Shown in pieces: positions 9,333-17,840 of a DNA stretch of 64,000 nucleotides. This DNA is from Thiospirochaeta perfilievii (GTDB lineage: Bacteria > Spirochaetota > Spirochaetia > DSM-2461), in contig NZ_CP035807.1 in assembly GCF_008329945.1 (NCBI RefSeq), positions 806,001 through 870,000 of the forward strand, written 5' to 3'. The translations under genes were made by a program, and so were the position numbers. The first letter of the stretch is position 1, and each line of letters opens with the position of its first letter. The notes under the pieces are model-generated. The model was not told the origin of the DNA. It saw only the letters and a program-made list of their open reading frames with translations, and ran no database searches.

Positions 9333-9361
9333 TTGTAGTATCCTTATATTTATAAGATAAT
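9333..9361 (+). promoter_or_regulatory. Leaderless promoter of the ABC exporter
   Basis: TTGTAG (9333-9338), 17-bp spacer, GATAAT (9356-9361), then 6 nt to the ATG at 9368. No Shine-Dalgarno sequence lies between them. Confidence 0.55.
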
Positions 9362-9367
9362 ACTTAA

Positions 9368-11098
9368 ATGAATAATAAGCCTATACTTAAAAGATTTACA
9401 AACTACTACAAACCCCATAAAAGAATTTTCTTTATTGACCTATTTTGTGCACTATCAATAGCCATAATAGACCTATTATATCCAGCTTTTACTAGAACAA
9501 TTCTCCAGGATATACTACCTGAAGGAAATCTAAACAGCCTATTTACTCTATTAGCACTATTATTAGGTCTATATATTATTAGATGTTTTCTCGACTTTGT
9601 GGTTCTATACTGGGGACACATAATGGGTGTCTATATGGAAAGTGACATGAGAAGGGACCTATTTAACCATCTACAAAAACTACCCTTTAAGTTTTACGAT
9701 AACAATAGAACTGGAGAGCTTATGTCCAGGGTTGTTAATGATTTAAACGAAGTTTCAGAATTAGCCCACCATGGTCCTGAGGATATCTTCCTCTCTGTTG
9801 TTATGTTATTAGGTTCTTTTATATATTTAGTTCAGGTAGAGTGGCATTTAGCTGTCTTAATTTTCTGTATTATGATCCCACTAATTCTTTGGTTTACAAT
9901 AACAAGACGATCTAGCCTTGGTAAATCCTGGGCTACTGTTCGGGTTAAAATGGGAGAGATCAATTCAAGCCTTGAGAACTCTATTGCTGGAATTAGAGTA
10001 GCTAGAGCATTTACAAATGAGTTATTTGAGAAGTTACGTTTTAACAAGTCCAATAATGATTTTAGAGGGGCTAAAAGAGGGGCTTATAAATCCATGGCCC
10101 ACTTCCACGTAGGTGTAACCTTTTTAATGACACTTTTAAATATTGTTGTTTTAGCTGTTGGTGGTTATATGGTTTTTAAGGAGAGTATCGATATCCCTGA
10201 CCTACTAGCTTTTATGCTCTACATAAACCTTGTAATTGAACCTATTAAACGGTTCACAGGTTTTACTCAGCAGTATGAGAAGGGTATGGCAGGATTTAGA
10301 AGATTTTGTGACATTATGGATCAAGAACCAGATATTATAGATAGGGATGATGCTATAGAGTTAATAAATCCAAAGGGGAATATTGAACTTAATAATGTTA
10401 CATTTAGTTATGATGATGAAAATCATATACTATCTGATATAAACCTACATATTCCATCAGGTAAAACTGTAGCAATTGTAGGACCAACAGGTGCTGGAAA
10501 AACAACCCTATGCCATCTTATACCCAGATTTTACGAGGTTAATAGTGGATGTGTAAACATTGATGGTATTGATATAAGAGATACAACCCTATCTAGTTTA
10601 AGGAAGTCTGTTGGTTTTGTGCAACAGGATGTATTCCTATTTACTGGTACAATTAAAGAGAACATCTTATACGGAAGACCAGATGCAACAGATAGTGAGA
10701 TTAAAGAAGCTGCTCTAAAGGCAGAAATTGACGATTTTATAACCTCCCTTGATAATGGTTATGATACATGGATTGGAGAGAAGGGTATTTTACTCTCTGG
10801 GGGACAAAAACAGAGATTAGCAATTGCTAGGGCCTTTCTAAAAAATCCTCCTATTCTTATTTTAGATGAAGCAACATCCGCATTAGATAATCAGACAGAG
10901 AGAAAGATTCAAAAAGCACTAGAAGAGTTAAGCAGGGGAAGAACTACTCTGGTTATTGCCCATAGACTCTCTACTGTAAGGCATGCGGATAAAATTGTTG
11001 TATTAACTACAGATGGAATTGAAGACCAAGGAACACATGATGAACTTTTTGATAGGGATGGCCTATATAGGAATCTATACAATTCCCAATTTGTATAA
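9368..11098 (+). CDS. ABC exporter, fused permease and ATPase half-transporter
   Basis: A 576-residue protein with an N-terminal six-helix type IV exporter domain (about 1-310) and a C-terminal ATPase. The ATPase has Walker A GPTGAGKTT, Q-loop VQQDVFLF, signature LSGGQKQR, Walker B LILDEATSALD with the catalytic Glu, and the H-loop IAHRLST. All ATPase motifs are intact, so a homodimer of the MsbA/BmrA type is likely. The substrate is unknown; lipids or drugs are typical. The gene stands alone between a leaderless-type promoter and a hairpin at 11104-11130. Compare the heterodimeric pair at 32288-36216, whose ATP sites are asymmetric. Confidence 0.92.
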   Translation: MNNKPILKRFTNYYKPHKRIFFIDLFCALSIAIIDLLYPAFTRTILQDILPEGNLNSLFTLLALLLGLYIIRCFLDFVVLYWGHIMGVYMESDMRRDLFNHLQKLPFKFYDNNRTGELMSRVVNDLNEVSELAHHGPEDIFLSVVMLLGSFIYLVQVEWHLAVLIFCIMIPLILWFTITRRSSLGKSWATVRVKMGEINSSLENSIAGIRVARAFTNELFEKLRFNKSNNDFRGAKRGAYKSMAHFHVGVTFLMTLLNIVVLAVGGYMVFKESIDIPDLLAFMLYINLVIEPIKRFTGFTQQYEKGMAGFRRFCDIMDQEPDIIDRDDAIELINPKGNIELNNVTFSYDDENHILSDINLHIPSGKTVAIVGPTGAGKTTLCHLIPRFYEVNSGCVNIDGIDIRDTTLSSLRKSVGFVQQDVFLFTGTIKENILYGRPDATDSEIKEAALKAEIDDFITSLDNGYDTWIGEKGILLSGGQKQRLAIARAFLKNPPILILDEATSALDNQTERKIQKALEELSRGRTTLVIAHRLSTVRHADKIVVLTTDGIEDQGTHDELFDRDGLYRNLYNSQFV

Positions 11099-11103
11099 AA
11101 AAA

Positions 11104-11130
11104 TAGCCGACTAATTAATAATAGTCGGCT
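11104..11130 (+). terminator. Hairpin, probable terminator after the ABC exporter
   Basis: AGCCGACTA and TAGTCGGCT form a perfect 9-bp stem with a 9-nt loop right after the stop codon. The tail (CTATATCTTT) is only moderately T-rich, so termination may be weak. Confidence 0.6.
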
Positions 11131-11249
11131 CTATATCTTTAGGGGTAACTACCCCATAACATTGGATAGGGTTTTTAAATATTTCATAAAAAACTCCTTA
11201 TCTATAGCTAATTATATTACTATTATTAAGATTAATAAATAGATAAAAA

Positions 11250-11268
11250 ATGTCTTGCATCAGGACAT
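11250..11268 (+). promoter_or_regulatory. TetR operator candidate, copy 1 (upstream of -35)
   Basis: ATGTC-N9-GACAT palindrome 5 bp upstream of the TTGACA box. An identical half-site pair with the same spacing occurs at 11299-11317. Confidence 0.65.
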
Positions 11269-11272
11269 TATA

Positions 11273-11300
11273 TTGACATATCTCCATTGTAGGGTAAAAT
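11273..11300 (+). promoter_or_regulatory. Promoter of the TetR-GH3 operon
   Basis: TTGACA (11273-11278), 16-bp spacer and TAAAAT (11295-11300), ending 6 nt before the ATG at 11307. The mRNA is therefore probably leaderless. An extra GACAT half-site overlaps the -35 box. Confidence 0.65.
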
Positions 11301-11317
11301 GTCTCTATGAATGACAT
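11299..11317 (+). promoter_or_regulatory. TetR operator candidate, copy 2 (over -10 and start codon)
   Basis: Second ATGTC-N9-GACAT palindrome, starting at the end of the -10 box and covering the start codon. A repressor bound here would block initiation. Confidence 0.65.
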
Positions 11318-11975
11318 TAATATCTTCTATAATGAAACACCAACAAGATCAAAAACAAGAAAATCCATTCTATCTAATAGCTTAGAGCTATTTACATCTA
11401 AGGGGATTGAGTCTGTCTCTATGGCTGAAATTAGTAAACTGTGTGGTATTACTACTAGAAATTTATACCGTTACTACTCTTCTAAGGAGTTTTTAGTAGT
11501 TGATTCTACCTATGAAATATTTTTTAGAAGTATAAATACTCCACTTGATACCTCCTTTAATCAATTAACAGGTATAAAACAGTTAAAGGTTTTAATGTTT
11601 AATCTTATACATCTAAACCAAACAAAAGAGGATGAGATAGCATTTACTAAATATATTATGTATTTCGATATATATATATCTACCCTTTCCAAGGATCACC
11701 CTGCATTTATAAAATATACAAAGGAGTATCTACCACTAATTGAGAGTAGTAAGTCTACATCCATTAAAAATGCTTTAAAAAAGGGAATAGCTGATAGGTC
11801 CATACTTATACATGAGGAGGAGATAACCCTCTATGATACATATATTACCCAATCAATATTTAGCCTTATCATGCGAATTAATATAAAAGAGTATGAAAAT
11901 GAATCAATTAATCCAAAACTTATTTACAAACATATTGAGATAATTTTAAACCATTTAGGAGTTAATAATGAGTGA
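11307..11975 (+). CDS. TetR-family repressor controlling the adjacent GH3 gene
   Basis: A 222-residue protein with an N-terminal TetR helix-turn-helix (SNSLELFTSKGIESVSMAEI, CGITTRNLYRYYSSKE) and an all-helical ligand-binding remainder without a recognised subfamily. It is first in a two-gene operon and overlaps the beta-glucosidase start by 8 bases, so translational coupling is likely. Two identical ATGTC-N9-GACAT palindromes flank and overlap its promoter, a layout typical of autoregulation. The effector is probably a sugar or glycoside given the partner gene, but that is inference. Confidence 0.9.
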   Translation: MNDINIFYNETPTRSKTRKSILSNSLELFTSKGIESVSMAEISKLCGITTRNLYRYYSSKEFLVVDSTYEIFFRSINTPLDTSFNQLTGIKQLKVLMFNLIHLNQTKEDEIAFTKYIMYFDIYISTLSKDHPAFIKYTKEYLPLIESSKSTSIKNALKKGIADRSILIHEEEITLYDTYITQSIFSLIMRINIKEYENESINPKLIYKHIEIILNHLGVNNE

Positions 11976-14391
11976 AAACATTAGGGATCTTTTAAACAAA
12001 TTAACATTAGAAGAGAAGGCTAGTCTCTGTTCTGGAGAGGATTTTTGGCATTTAAAGGGGATACAAAGATTAAATATTCCATCAATTATGGTAACAGACG
12101 GTCCCCACGGTCTACGGAAACAGGAAGTTAAGGGAGACCATGTAGGCCTAGGTGGAAGTGTAAAAGCTACCTGTTTCCCCACAGCATCAGCTACAGCTAG
12201 TTCCTGGGATGAGGAGTTGATGTTTAATATGGGAGTAGCCCTATCTAAGGAGTGTTTAGCCGAGGATGTATCCGTATTGCTAGGACCTGGCGCTAATATA
12301 AAAAGATCCCCTCTATGTGGTAGAAATTTTGAATATATCTCAGAAGACCCCTATTTAACTGGAAAAATGGGGGCATCCCTAGTTAGAGGAGTTCAAAGTA
12401 ATGGCATTGGAACTTCACTGAAACACTTTGCCCTTAATAATCAAGAGTATAGAAGAATGGCTATTGAGTCTGTTGTTGATGATAGAGCCCTAAGGGAGAT
12501 ATATCTCCCAGGGTTTGAAACTATAATAAAAGAAGCCCAACCTTGGACAGTTATGTGTGCCTACAATATGTATAATGGGGAGTACTGTAGTGATAATAAA
12601 ACCCTCCTCACAAATATATTAAAGGAGGAGTGGGGACATACAGGCTTAGTTGTAACAGATTGGGGGGCTTGTAATAACAGAGTAGCAGGAATAAAGGCTG
12701 GGTTAGAACTAGAGATGCCATCTAGTGGAGGGGTAAATGATAAACTTATTGTTAAGGCGGTAAAGAATGGAACCCTCTCCATAGAGGAGGTAGACAGAGT
12801 TGTCCTTAGACTTCTAAATCTAATTTTTAAAGCTAATGAGGGAAAACAAAAAGATTATAGATACGATGTGGATGAGCATAATAACCTTGCTGCAGAGATT
12901 GCTGGTGAGTCAATGGTATTACTGAAAAACAGTGAGGAAATTCTACCTCTAAGTAGAGATGAAAGGATTCTAGTTGTTGGTGAGTTTGCAAAAAAACCTA
13001 GGTATCAAGGTGCGGGGAGCTCTTTAATAAATCCTACAAAAGTTACAACCCTCTTAGATGCCCTAGAGAACTTACAAATTAAATTCGATTATATACAGGG
13101 GTATAACATAGACTCTGATATTCCCAATATGGAGTTAATATCCCAGGCTGTAGATAGCGCTAAAACTTATGATAAAGTTGTAGTTATAGCTGGCTTAACA
13201 GATGACTATGAGTCTGAGGGCTTTGATCGAACCCATTTAGATATGCCTGATAGCCACAATAAGTTAATTGAATCCCTTTGTGAAGTTAATGAGAATATAG
13301 TTGTTATTTTACAAAATGGGGCTCCTGTTATCATGCCTTGGATAGGTGGTGTAAAAGCTGTTCTTGAAGGCTACTTAGGAGGCCAAGCATCTGGTACTGC
13401 AATGGTTAATATTATTTTTGGTATAGTAAATCCCAGTGGAAAAATTGCAGAGACCTTTCCCTTAAAACTCGAGGATGATTTAGCATCTAAATATTTTGGA
13501 ATGGGTCCTAAAACTGTAGAGTATAGAGAGAGTATATATGTTGGTTATAGGTACTATGATAAAGCGGAAAAGGATGTCTTATTCCCCTTTGGGTTTGGTC
13601 TAAGTTATACCAATTTTGAATATTCTGACTTAAAACTTAACAATAAAAACATTAGTGATAATGATAAATTACTTGTTAGTCTAAAAATTAAGAATGTTGG
13701 GGATGTTTATGGTAAAGAGATTATACAACTATATGTAAATGATGATATAAGTTCTGTTTTTAGACCACAAAAGGAGCTTAAAGCTTTTAAAAAAATTGGT
13801 CTTAACCCTGGAGAAGAGAGGGAAGTAAACTTTGAACTAACAAAAAGATCCTTTGCATTTTACGATGTAGAGTCAAAGGATTGGATTGTAGAGAGTGGCC
13901 TTTTTAATATTTTAATTGGTTCATCTAGTAGGGATATAAGATTAGAAGAGTCTGTCACTGTTACATCAGATATCAGAAGAATCATAGAAAACTTAGAGCC
14001 TAAAGCTCCAGAATATTACAATCTAATTGAATATAACACTATTAGTAACAGTAGTTTTATAGAACTTTTAGGTAGGGATCTACCGGTACAAAAGAGATTA
14101 AAAGGGGAAGATTTTACTATAACCTCAACAGTAGGAGATGTAAGTAGTACTTTTATTGGAAAGATTCTTTATAAAAATATTTCTAAAAATTTTCTAAAAC
14201 CACCTAGTGGGGAAGAGGAAGTAGACCCAACTATGAAGAGAATGATGGAGTCTATTATTTATGAGATGCCACTAAGGAGTTTAGTTCTAATGAGTGGGGG
14301 TAAAATATCCTTTAAAACTGTAAATATTCTACTTCAATTTATTAATAGTAACTATTTAAAGGGGTTTTTTGCTATCTTTAAACCTAGTTGA
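11968..14391 (+). CDS. Glycoside hydrolase family 3, beta-glucosidase-like
   Basis: An 807-residue protein with the GH3 N-terminal TIM barrel (VTDGPHGLRK, GPGANIKRSPLCGRNFEYISEDP), the catalytic nucleophile Asp231 in VVTDWGA, the alpha/beta sandwich domain (GAGSSLINP, PWIGGVKAVLEGYLGGQASG) and a fibronectin-III-like domain (PFGFGLSYTNFEYS). A C-terminal extension of roughly 120 residues follows. There is no signal peptide, so it should cleave imported oligosaccharides or glycosides in the cytoplasm. An AGGAG site in the end of the tetR gene serves this start. Its last 36 bases overlap the convergent MFS gene, leaving no room for a terminator. Confidence 0.93.
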   Translation: MSENIRDLLNKLTLEEKASLCSGEDFWHLKGIQRLNIPSIMVTDGPHGLRKQEVKGDHVGLGGSVKATCFPTASATASSWDEELMFNMGVALSKECLAEDVSVLLGPGANIKRSPLCGRNFEYISEDPYLTGKMGASLVRGVQSNGIGTSLKHFALNNQEYRRMAIESVVDDRALREIYLPGFETIIKEAQPWTVMCAYNMYNGEYCSDNKTLLTNILKEEWGHTGLVVTDWGACNNRVAGIKAGLELEMPSSGGVNDKLIVKAVKNGTLSIEEVDRVVLRLLNLIFKANEGKQKDYRYDVDEHNNLAAEIAGESMVLLKNSEEILPLSRDERILVVGEFAKKPRYQGAGSSLINPTKVTTLLDALENLQIKFDYIQGYNIDSDIPNMELISQAVDSAKTYDKVVVIAGLTDDYESEGFDRTHLDMPDSHNKLIESLCEVNENIVVILQNGAPVIMPWIGGVKAVLEGYLGGQASGTAMVNIIFGIVNPSGKIAETFPLKLEDDLASKYFGMGPKTVEYRESIYVGYRYYDKAEKDVLFPFGFGLSYTNFEYSDLKLNNKNISDNDKLLVSLKIKNVGDVYGKEIIQLYVNDDISSVFRPQKELKAFKKIGLNPGEEREVNFELTKRSFAFYDVESKDWIVESGLFNILIGSSSRDIRLEESVTVTSDIRRIIENLEPKAPEYYNLIEYNTISNSSFIELLGRDLPVQKRLKGEDFTITSTVGDVSSTFIGKILYKNISKNFLKPPSGEEEVDPTMKRMMESIIYEMPLRSLVLMSGGKISFKTVNILLQFINSNYLKGFFAIFKPS

Positions 14392-15519
14392 TATAAAAAA
14401 AACTACAGCTAATAGAAAGAGATATATAGGTGATAAGATAAAGCTTGTATGAAGCCCATACTTATCCCCTATAATTCCCATTAAAATTGTGGCAGAACTG
14501 TACCCTGGAGTTCCAAAACAAGATAGAAATATCATTAAAATTGTTATATCAACACCCATTACTGAACCGGCATATGACTGAATACTAGGCCATAAACAAG
14601 CTATTGTAAGACCCATAAATAACATTAGTATAAAAAGTGATGAGATATTTATTATAAAAAAGAATACAATGCTCAGCCCTAGGGAGAGAAGGGAAGATAT
14701 AAGAATAATATTTTTAAGTTTAAACCGATGGGCAATTCTACTGGTTAAGAGTCGCCCTAAAACCATTCCTATAGCAAATAAGGCAGCTCCTATAGCCCCA
14801 GCCCTTGGGTTTGTGTTGTACTCTAGCTGTATATAACTAGCACTCCAAAATGCAAAGGCACTCTCGGCTCCCCCAGCAAAAAAGAGTGAAAAACCAAAAA
14901 ACCAGAACCTTGGCTTTGAAATTATCTCCCCCATATGACTAAATTCTGTTCTTGATTTAGGAAGGTTAATTGTTTTACTAGATGGATATAGGGAAACAAT
15001 GATTAATACAACCAAAGCTAATATAACAAATATAACCCTCCAAGAGGTTCCCCTTGTTAATAGTTCACCAAAAAATAGAACACTAAAAGTTACACCTATA
15101 GGCCAAAAAGCATGGAGAAGGTTCATCTTTTTCCCATTATCCCCTGGGTGTAAATCCTCGACTAAAGGGGTTAATAAGCCTTCAAGGAAACCTTGCCCAA
15201 AACCTATAATTAGAACTAAAATTGTGGATAGAAGAAATGTTGAACTCTTTGTAAAAAGAAATAGACCAAGTGATAAAATAAGAAGAGCCACTTTAATTAA
15301 TCGTAATTTACCATATTTTCCAGCTAGGTAGCTACTAATTAATAGAACAACAAACTGGGCCATAGCAGATATAAAACCTAGGGATCCTCCCTGGGTTAAG
15401 GAGAAGTTCAACTCCTTAGATATTCTAACTAGGGATATAGGTATTATAGATGCGCTTGCAGCAAAAACAAACATTGTTGCCATTGCTGCAATTGAGGTTC
15501 TTTTTATATAATCTTTCAA
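14356..15519 (-). CDS. MFS transporter, TTG start
   Basis: About 387 residues with 12 predicted helices and MFS features (YLAGKYGKLRLIK between helices 2 and 3, LLHAFWPIGV in the middle). The nearest subgroup by eye is the sugar-transporting FHS/FucP-like group, but that is tentative. The longest frame begins at 15597 and would overlap the TetR gene by 62 bases. A TTG at 15517-15519 with GGAG seven bases before it starts the protein just before the first helix and removes the overlap, so I prefer it. It is the last gene of an AKR remnant-TetR-MFS group and converges on the GH3 gene. Confidence 0.85.
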   Translation of the reverse strand: MKDYIKRTSIAAMATMFVFAASASIIPISLVRISKELNFSLTQGGSLGFISAMAQFVVLLISSYLAGKYGKLRLIKVALLILSLGLFLFTKSSTFLLSTILVLIIGFGQGFLEGLLTPLVEDLHPGDNGKKMNLLHAFWPIGVTFSVLFFGELLTRGTSWRVIFVILALVVLIIVSLYPSSKTINLPKSRTEFSHMGEIISKPRFWFFGFSLFFAGGAESAFAFWSASYIQLEYNTNPRAGAIGAALFAIGMVLGRLLTSRIAHRFKLKNIILISSLLSLGLSIVFFFIINISSLFILMLFMGLTIACLWPSIQSYAGSVMGVDITILMIFLSCFGTPGYSSATILMGIIGDKYGLHTSFILSPIYLFLLAVVFFISTRFKDSKKPL

Positions 15520-15535
15520 ACTCAAACTCCAAATT

Positions 15536-16138
15536 CTAAATGTAGAACAGTTTCCTAAAATAAGAGATATAGTCACAGATTGTATCATATATTTCACTCT
15601 TATCTAAGGAGGAGTTTAATCCATCCTCTAATAGTTTATCTAGTGTAGATTTTAAAATTATTATTATTTTATCTAACTCTTTAGGACTCTTAAATAACTC
15701 AATATCTAAACCAGTTTTAAAGACCTCTTCTAATTTGTTATACGAGTCAGACTCTCTTTTTAAAATCTCACTCTTTATCCCTATATTATCATCACTACGT
15801 GCCTTTAATATAAACTCCATGGTACGTGGAAAATCTGTTAGAAGATTCAACATACTATCCATATAACTCTGTACTCTAATAAGTAGGTCTGGACTATTTA
15901 AATCAATATTATCTAGAATATAATCCTTAATCTGTTTCTCAGCATGATCAAATATATAGTAGAACATTAACTCTTTATTCATAAAGTATTGAAATATTGC
16001 ACCCTTGGATATTCCAGCTTTCTTGATTATTGCATTGGTTGATGCTCTATCATACCCCTTAGAGGCAAACTCCTCCATTGCACAGTTGAGTATTCTATTT
16101 TTTTTCTCTTGTGTTACGTTTTCAATTAATAGATTCAA
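15536..16138 (-). CDS. TetR-family regulator
   Basis: A 200-residue protein with a clear N-terminal TetR helix-turn-helix (NRILNCAMEEFASKGYDRAS, KKAGISKGAIFQYF) and a helical C-terminal domain. The start is a TTG at 16138, immediately after the stop of the aldo/keto reductase remnant. GGAGG lies about 14 bases upstream, which is long. No ATG is available before the HTH. It precedes the MFS gene by 16 bases on the same strand and probably regulates it. With its former upstream partner broken, its promoter may have been lost or replaced. Confidence 0.85.
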   Translation of the reverse strand: MNLLIENVTQEKKNRILNCAMEEFASKGYDRASTNAIIKKAGISKGAIFQYFMNKELMFYYIFDHAEKQIKDYILDNIDLNSPDLLIRVQSYMDSMLNLLTDFPRTMEFILKARSDDNIGIKSEILKRESDSYNKLEEVFKTGLDIELFKSPKELDKIIIILKSTLDKLLEDGLNSSLDKSEIYDTICDYISYFRKLFYI

Positions 16139-16139
16139 T

Positions 16140-16775
16140 TTATCTTTTTTTTCCTCCAGTAACTAGCCTACCAATAGCTGATAGAGATTTTACTAAAGGG
16201 CCCTCTAGATCTCTCTGAACTAGTTTAAACTTCTCCCTTATAGGAATAAATTGTGGGCATTTTTTTTCACATAGACCACACTCTATACATGATGATGTAA
16301 AGTGGGGTTTTCTATCTTCATACCCCATTCCAAGAAATGATATATGATGAAAACGTGCTCCTGTTTTAGAGAACATGTGGTAATCATTTAAATTTTTAAA
16401 GGCTGCGGGAATATCTATACCCATAGGACAAGGAAGACAGTAGGCGCAACCTGTACATGGTACTTGCTGTAGCTCATTAAACTTATCTCTAACATCGGAT
16501 AGAATTTTATTCTCTTCTTCTGTTAAACTACTAATATTTGAGTCTGAACAAGTCTCTAAATTCTCTTTTATATGTTCATCCTCGTTCATACCTGATAAAA
16601 CTAGGGTTACTGCAGGGTTGTCTAGAACAAAACGCAGAGCCCAATCGGCAGGTGTTCGATGGATTTTAGCCCTATTGTAGATCTTTTCTACAGGTTTAGG
16701 TATCTTAGTAACTAAAGAACCTCCCCTTAGGGGTTCCATAACAATAACTCCCATGCCCTTTTTATAGGCATACAA
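16140..16775 (-). pseudogene. Aldo/keto reductase with 4Fe-4S domain, N-terminal half missing
   Basis: Codes for the last 211 residues of a COG1453-type oxidoreductase, normally about 370-390 residues. The end of the barrel (GMGVIVMEPLRGG, PADWALRFVLDNPAV) and a C-terminal two-cluster ferredoxin-like domain remain (CTGCAYCLPCPMGI and CIECGLCEKKCPQF). The frame stays open upstream through ...TKEILSVIPLYAYKKG and hits a TGA inside the hairpin at 16796-16830, so no N-terminal barrel or catalytic Tyr/Lys region exists. The TTG at 16775 could start a fragment, but function is unlikely. The break coincides with a perfect inverted repeat, perhaps a deletion scar. Confidence 0.85.
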
Positions 16776-16795
16776 CGGTATAACACTTAGTATCT

Positions 16796-16830
16796 CCTTA
16801 GTAAATGACCACTTTGGTCATTTACTAAGG
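16796..16830. repeat. Perfect 16-bp inverted repeat at the pseudogene breakpoint
   Basis: CCTTAGTAAATGACCA, loop CTT, TGGTCATTTACTAAGG. Neither strand continues into a T tract, so it does not look like a simple terminator. It lies between the end of the peptide-transporter operon and the broken reductase. Confidence 0.85.
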
Positions 16831-16865
16831 ATAGATCCTAGGTATGTGAATAGTCAATCTTTTTC

Positions 16866-17840
16866 TTAATTTTCTATCCAACAGGCAACAGAGTGTCCCT
16901 TTGAAATTTCTTTTAAAGGTGGGTACTCTCTTTTACACCTCTCCATAGCATAGGGACATCTAGGATGAAAGTGACACCCCTTAGGGGGATTTAAAGGACT
17001 AGGAACATCCCCAATTACTACCCTTTTTTTATCCTGTCTATTATGGGGATTAGTTAGAGGGAATGCTTCAAAAAGAGCCTTGCTATAGGGGTGGACATGT
17101 CTCTCTACAAGCTCCTTTTTATCAGCAATTTCAACAATTCGCCCTAAATACATAACAATAATCCTAGTGGATATAAACTCTACAACCGATAGATCATGGG
17201 CTATAAATATGTAGGTGAGTTTATGTTTCTCCCAAAGGTCTAGTAGTAGGTTAATTATTTGTGCTTGGACTGATACATCTAGTGCAGAAACAGCTTCATC
17301 ACAAACAACTAACTCTGGATTTAAAGCTAGAGCTCTTGCAATACCAATTCTCTGTCTCTGCCCACCAGAGAACTGATGGGGAAATCTTTTTTTATATAGA
17401 GGGTTTATTCCAACTTCTTCCATGATGGATTCCACCTTTTTACTTCTCTCTATAATATTCCCTTCTTTATGAATCTTTAAGGGTTGTCCTATTAAAGCTT
17501 CTACTTTTTTCCGAGGATTTAAAGAGGAGAATGGGTCTTGGAATACCATCTGTATATCTTTTCTAATACTACTAAGTTCAGATTTTGTTAAAGAGAAAAG
17601 GTCTGTATTATTATATATAACCTCTCCTTCTGTCTTCTCATGTAACCTTAATATAGTTTTTCCTAACGTCGATTTACCACAACCTGATTCCCCAACAATC
17701 CCTAGGATCTCACCTTTTTGTAGAGTAAAGGAGATATCATCTAGTGCTTTAACGTATTGGGACTTTCCACCTATTTTAGTTGAGGGAATTTCATAATACT
17801 TTTTAAGGTTTTTAACCTCCATTAATACTTTATCATCCAT
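16866..17840 (-). CDS. Oligopeptide/dipeptide ABC importer ATPase (OppF/DppF type)
   Basis: A 324-residue ATPase with Walker A GESGCGKST, Q-loop MVFQDPFSSLNPR, signature FSGGQRQRIGIARAL, Walker B LVVCDEAVSALD and the C-terminal oligopeptide/dipeptide extension (PSPLNPPKGCHFHPRCPYAM, with cysteines that in this family can bind an Fe-S cluster). It is the last gene of a five-gene importer operon on the minus strand. It starts directly after the stop of the OppD-type gene (17841), indicating translational coupling. It pairs with that ATPase to drive the permease dimer. Confidence 0.94.
   Translation of the reverse strand: MDDKVLMEVKNLKKYYEIPSTKIGGKSQYVKALDDISFTLQKGEILGIVGESGCGKSTLGKTILRLHEKTEGEVIYNNTDLFSLTKSELSSIRKDIQMVFQDPFSSLNPRKKVEALIGQPLKIHKEGNIIERSKKVESIMEEVGINPLYKKRFPHQFSGGQRQRIGIARALALNPELVVCDEAVSALDVSVQAQIINLLLDLWEKHKLTYIFIAHDLSVVEFISTRIIVMYLGRIVEIADKKELVERHVHPYSKALFEAFPLTNPHNRQDKKRVVIGDVPSPLNPPKGCHFHPRCPYAMERCKREYPPLKEISKGHSVACWIEN

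Noticed and set aside
14999-15331. Plus-strand ORF opposite the MFS gene
   Set aside because: Low-quality antisense shadow with no ribosome site; the minus-strand MFS reading is clearly protein-like.
15520-15597. N-terminal extension of the MFS protein overlapping the TetR gene
   Set aside because: TTG at 15519 has a proper SD and removes a 62-base overlap; the extra residues do not resemble a transporter start.
16796-16830. Perfect hairpin as the terminator of the peptide importer operon
   Set aside because: No T tract follows on either strand.
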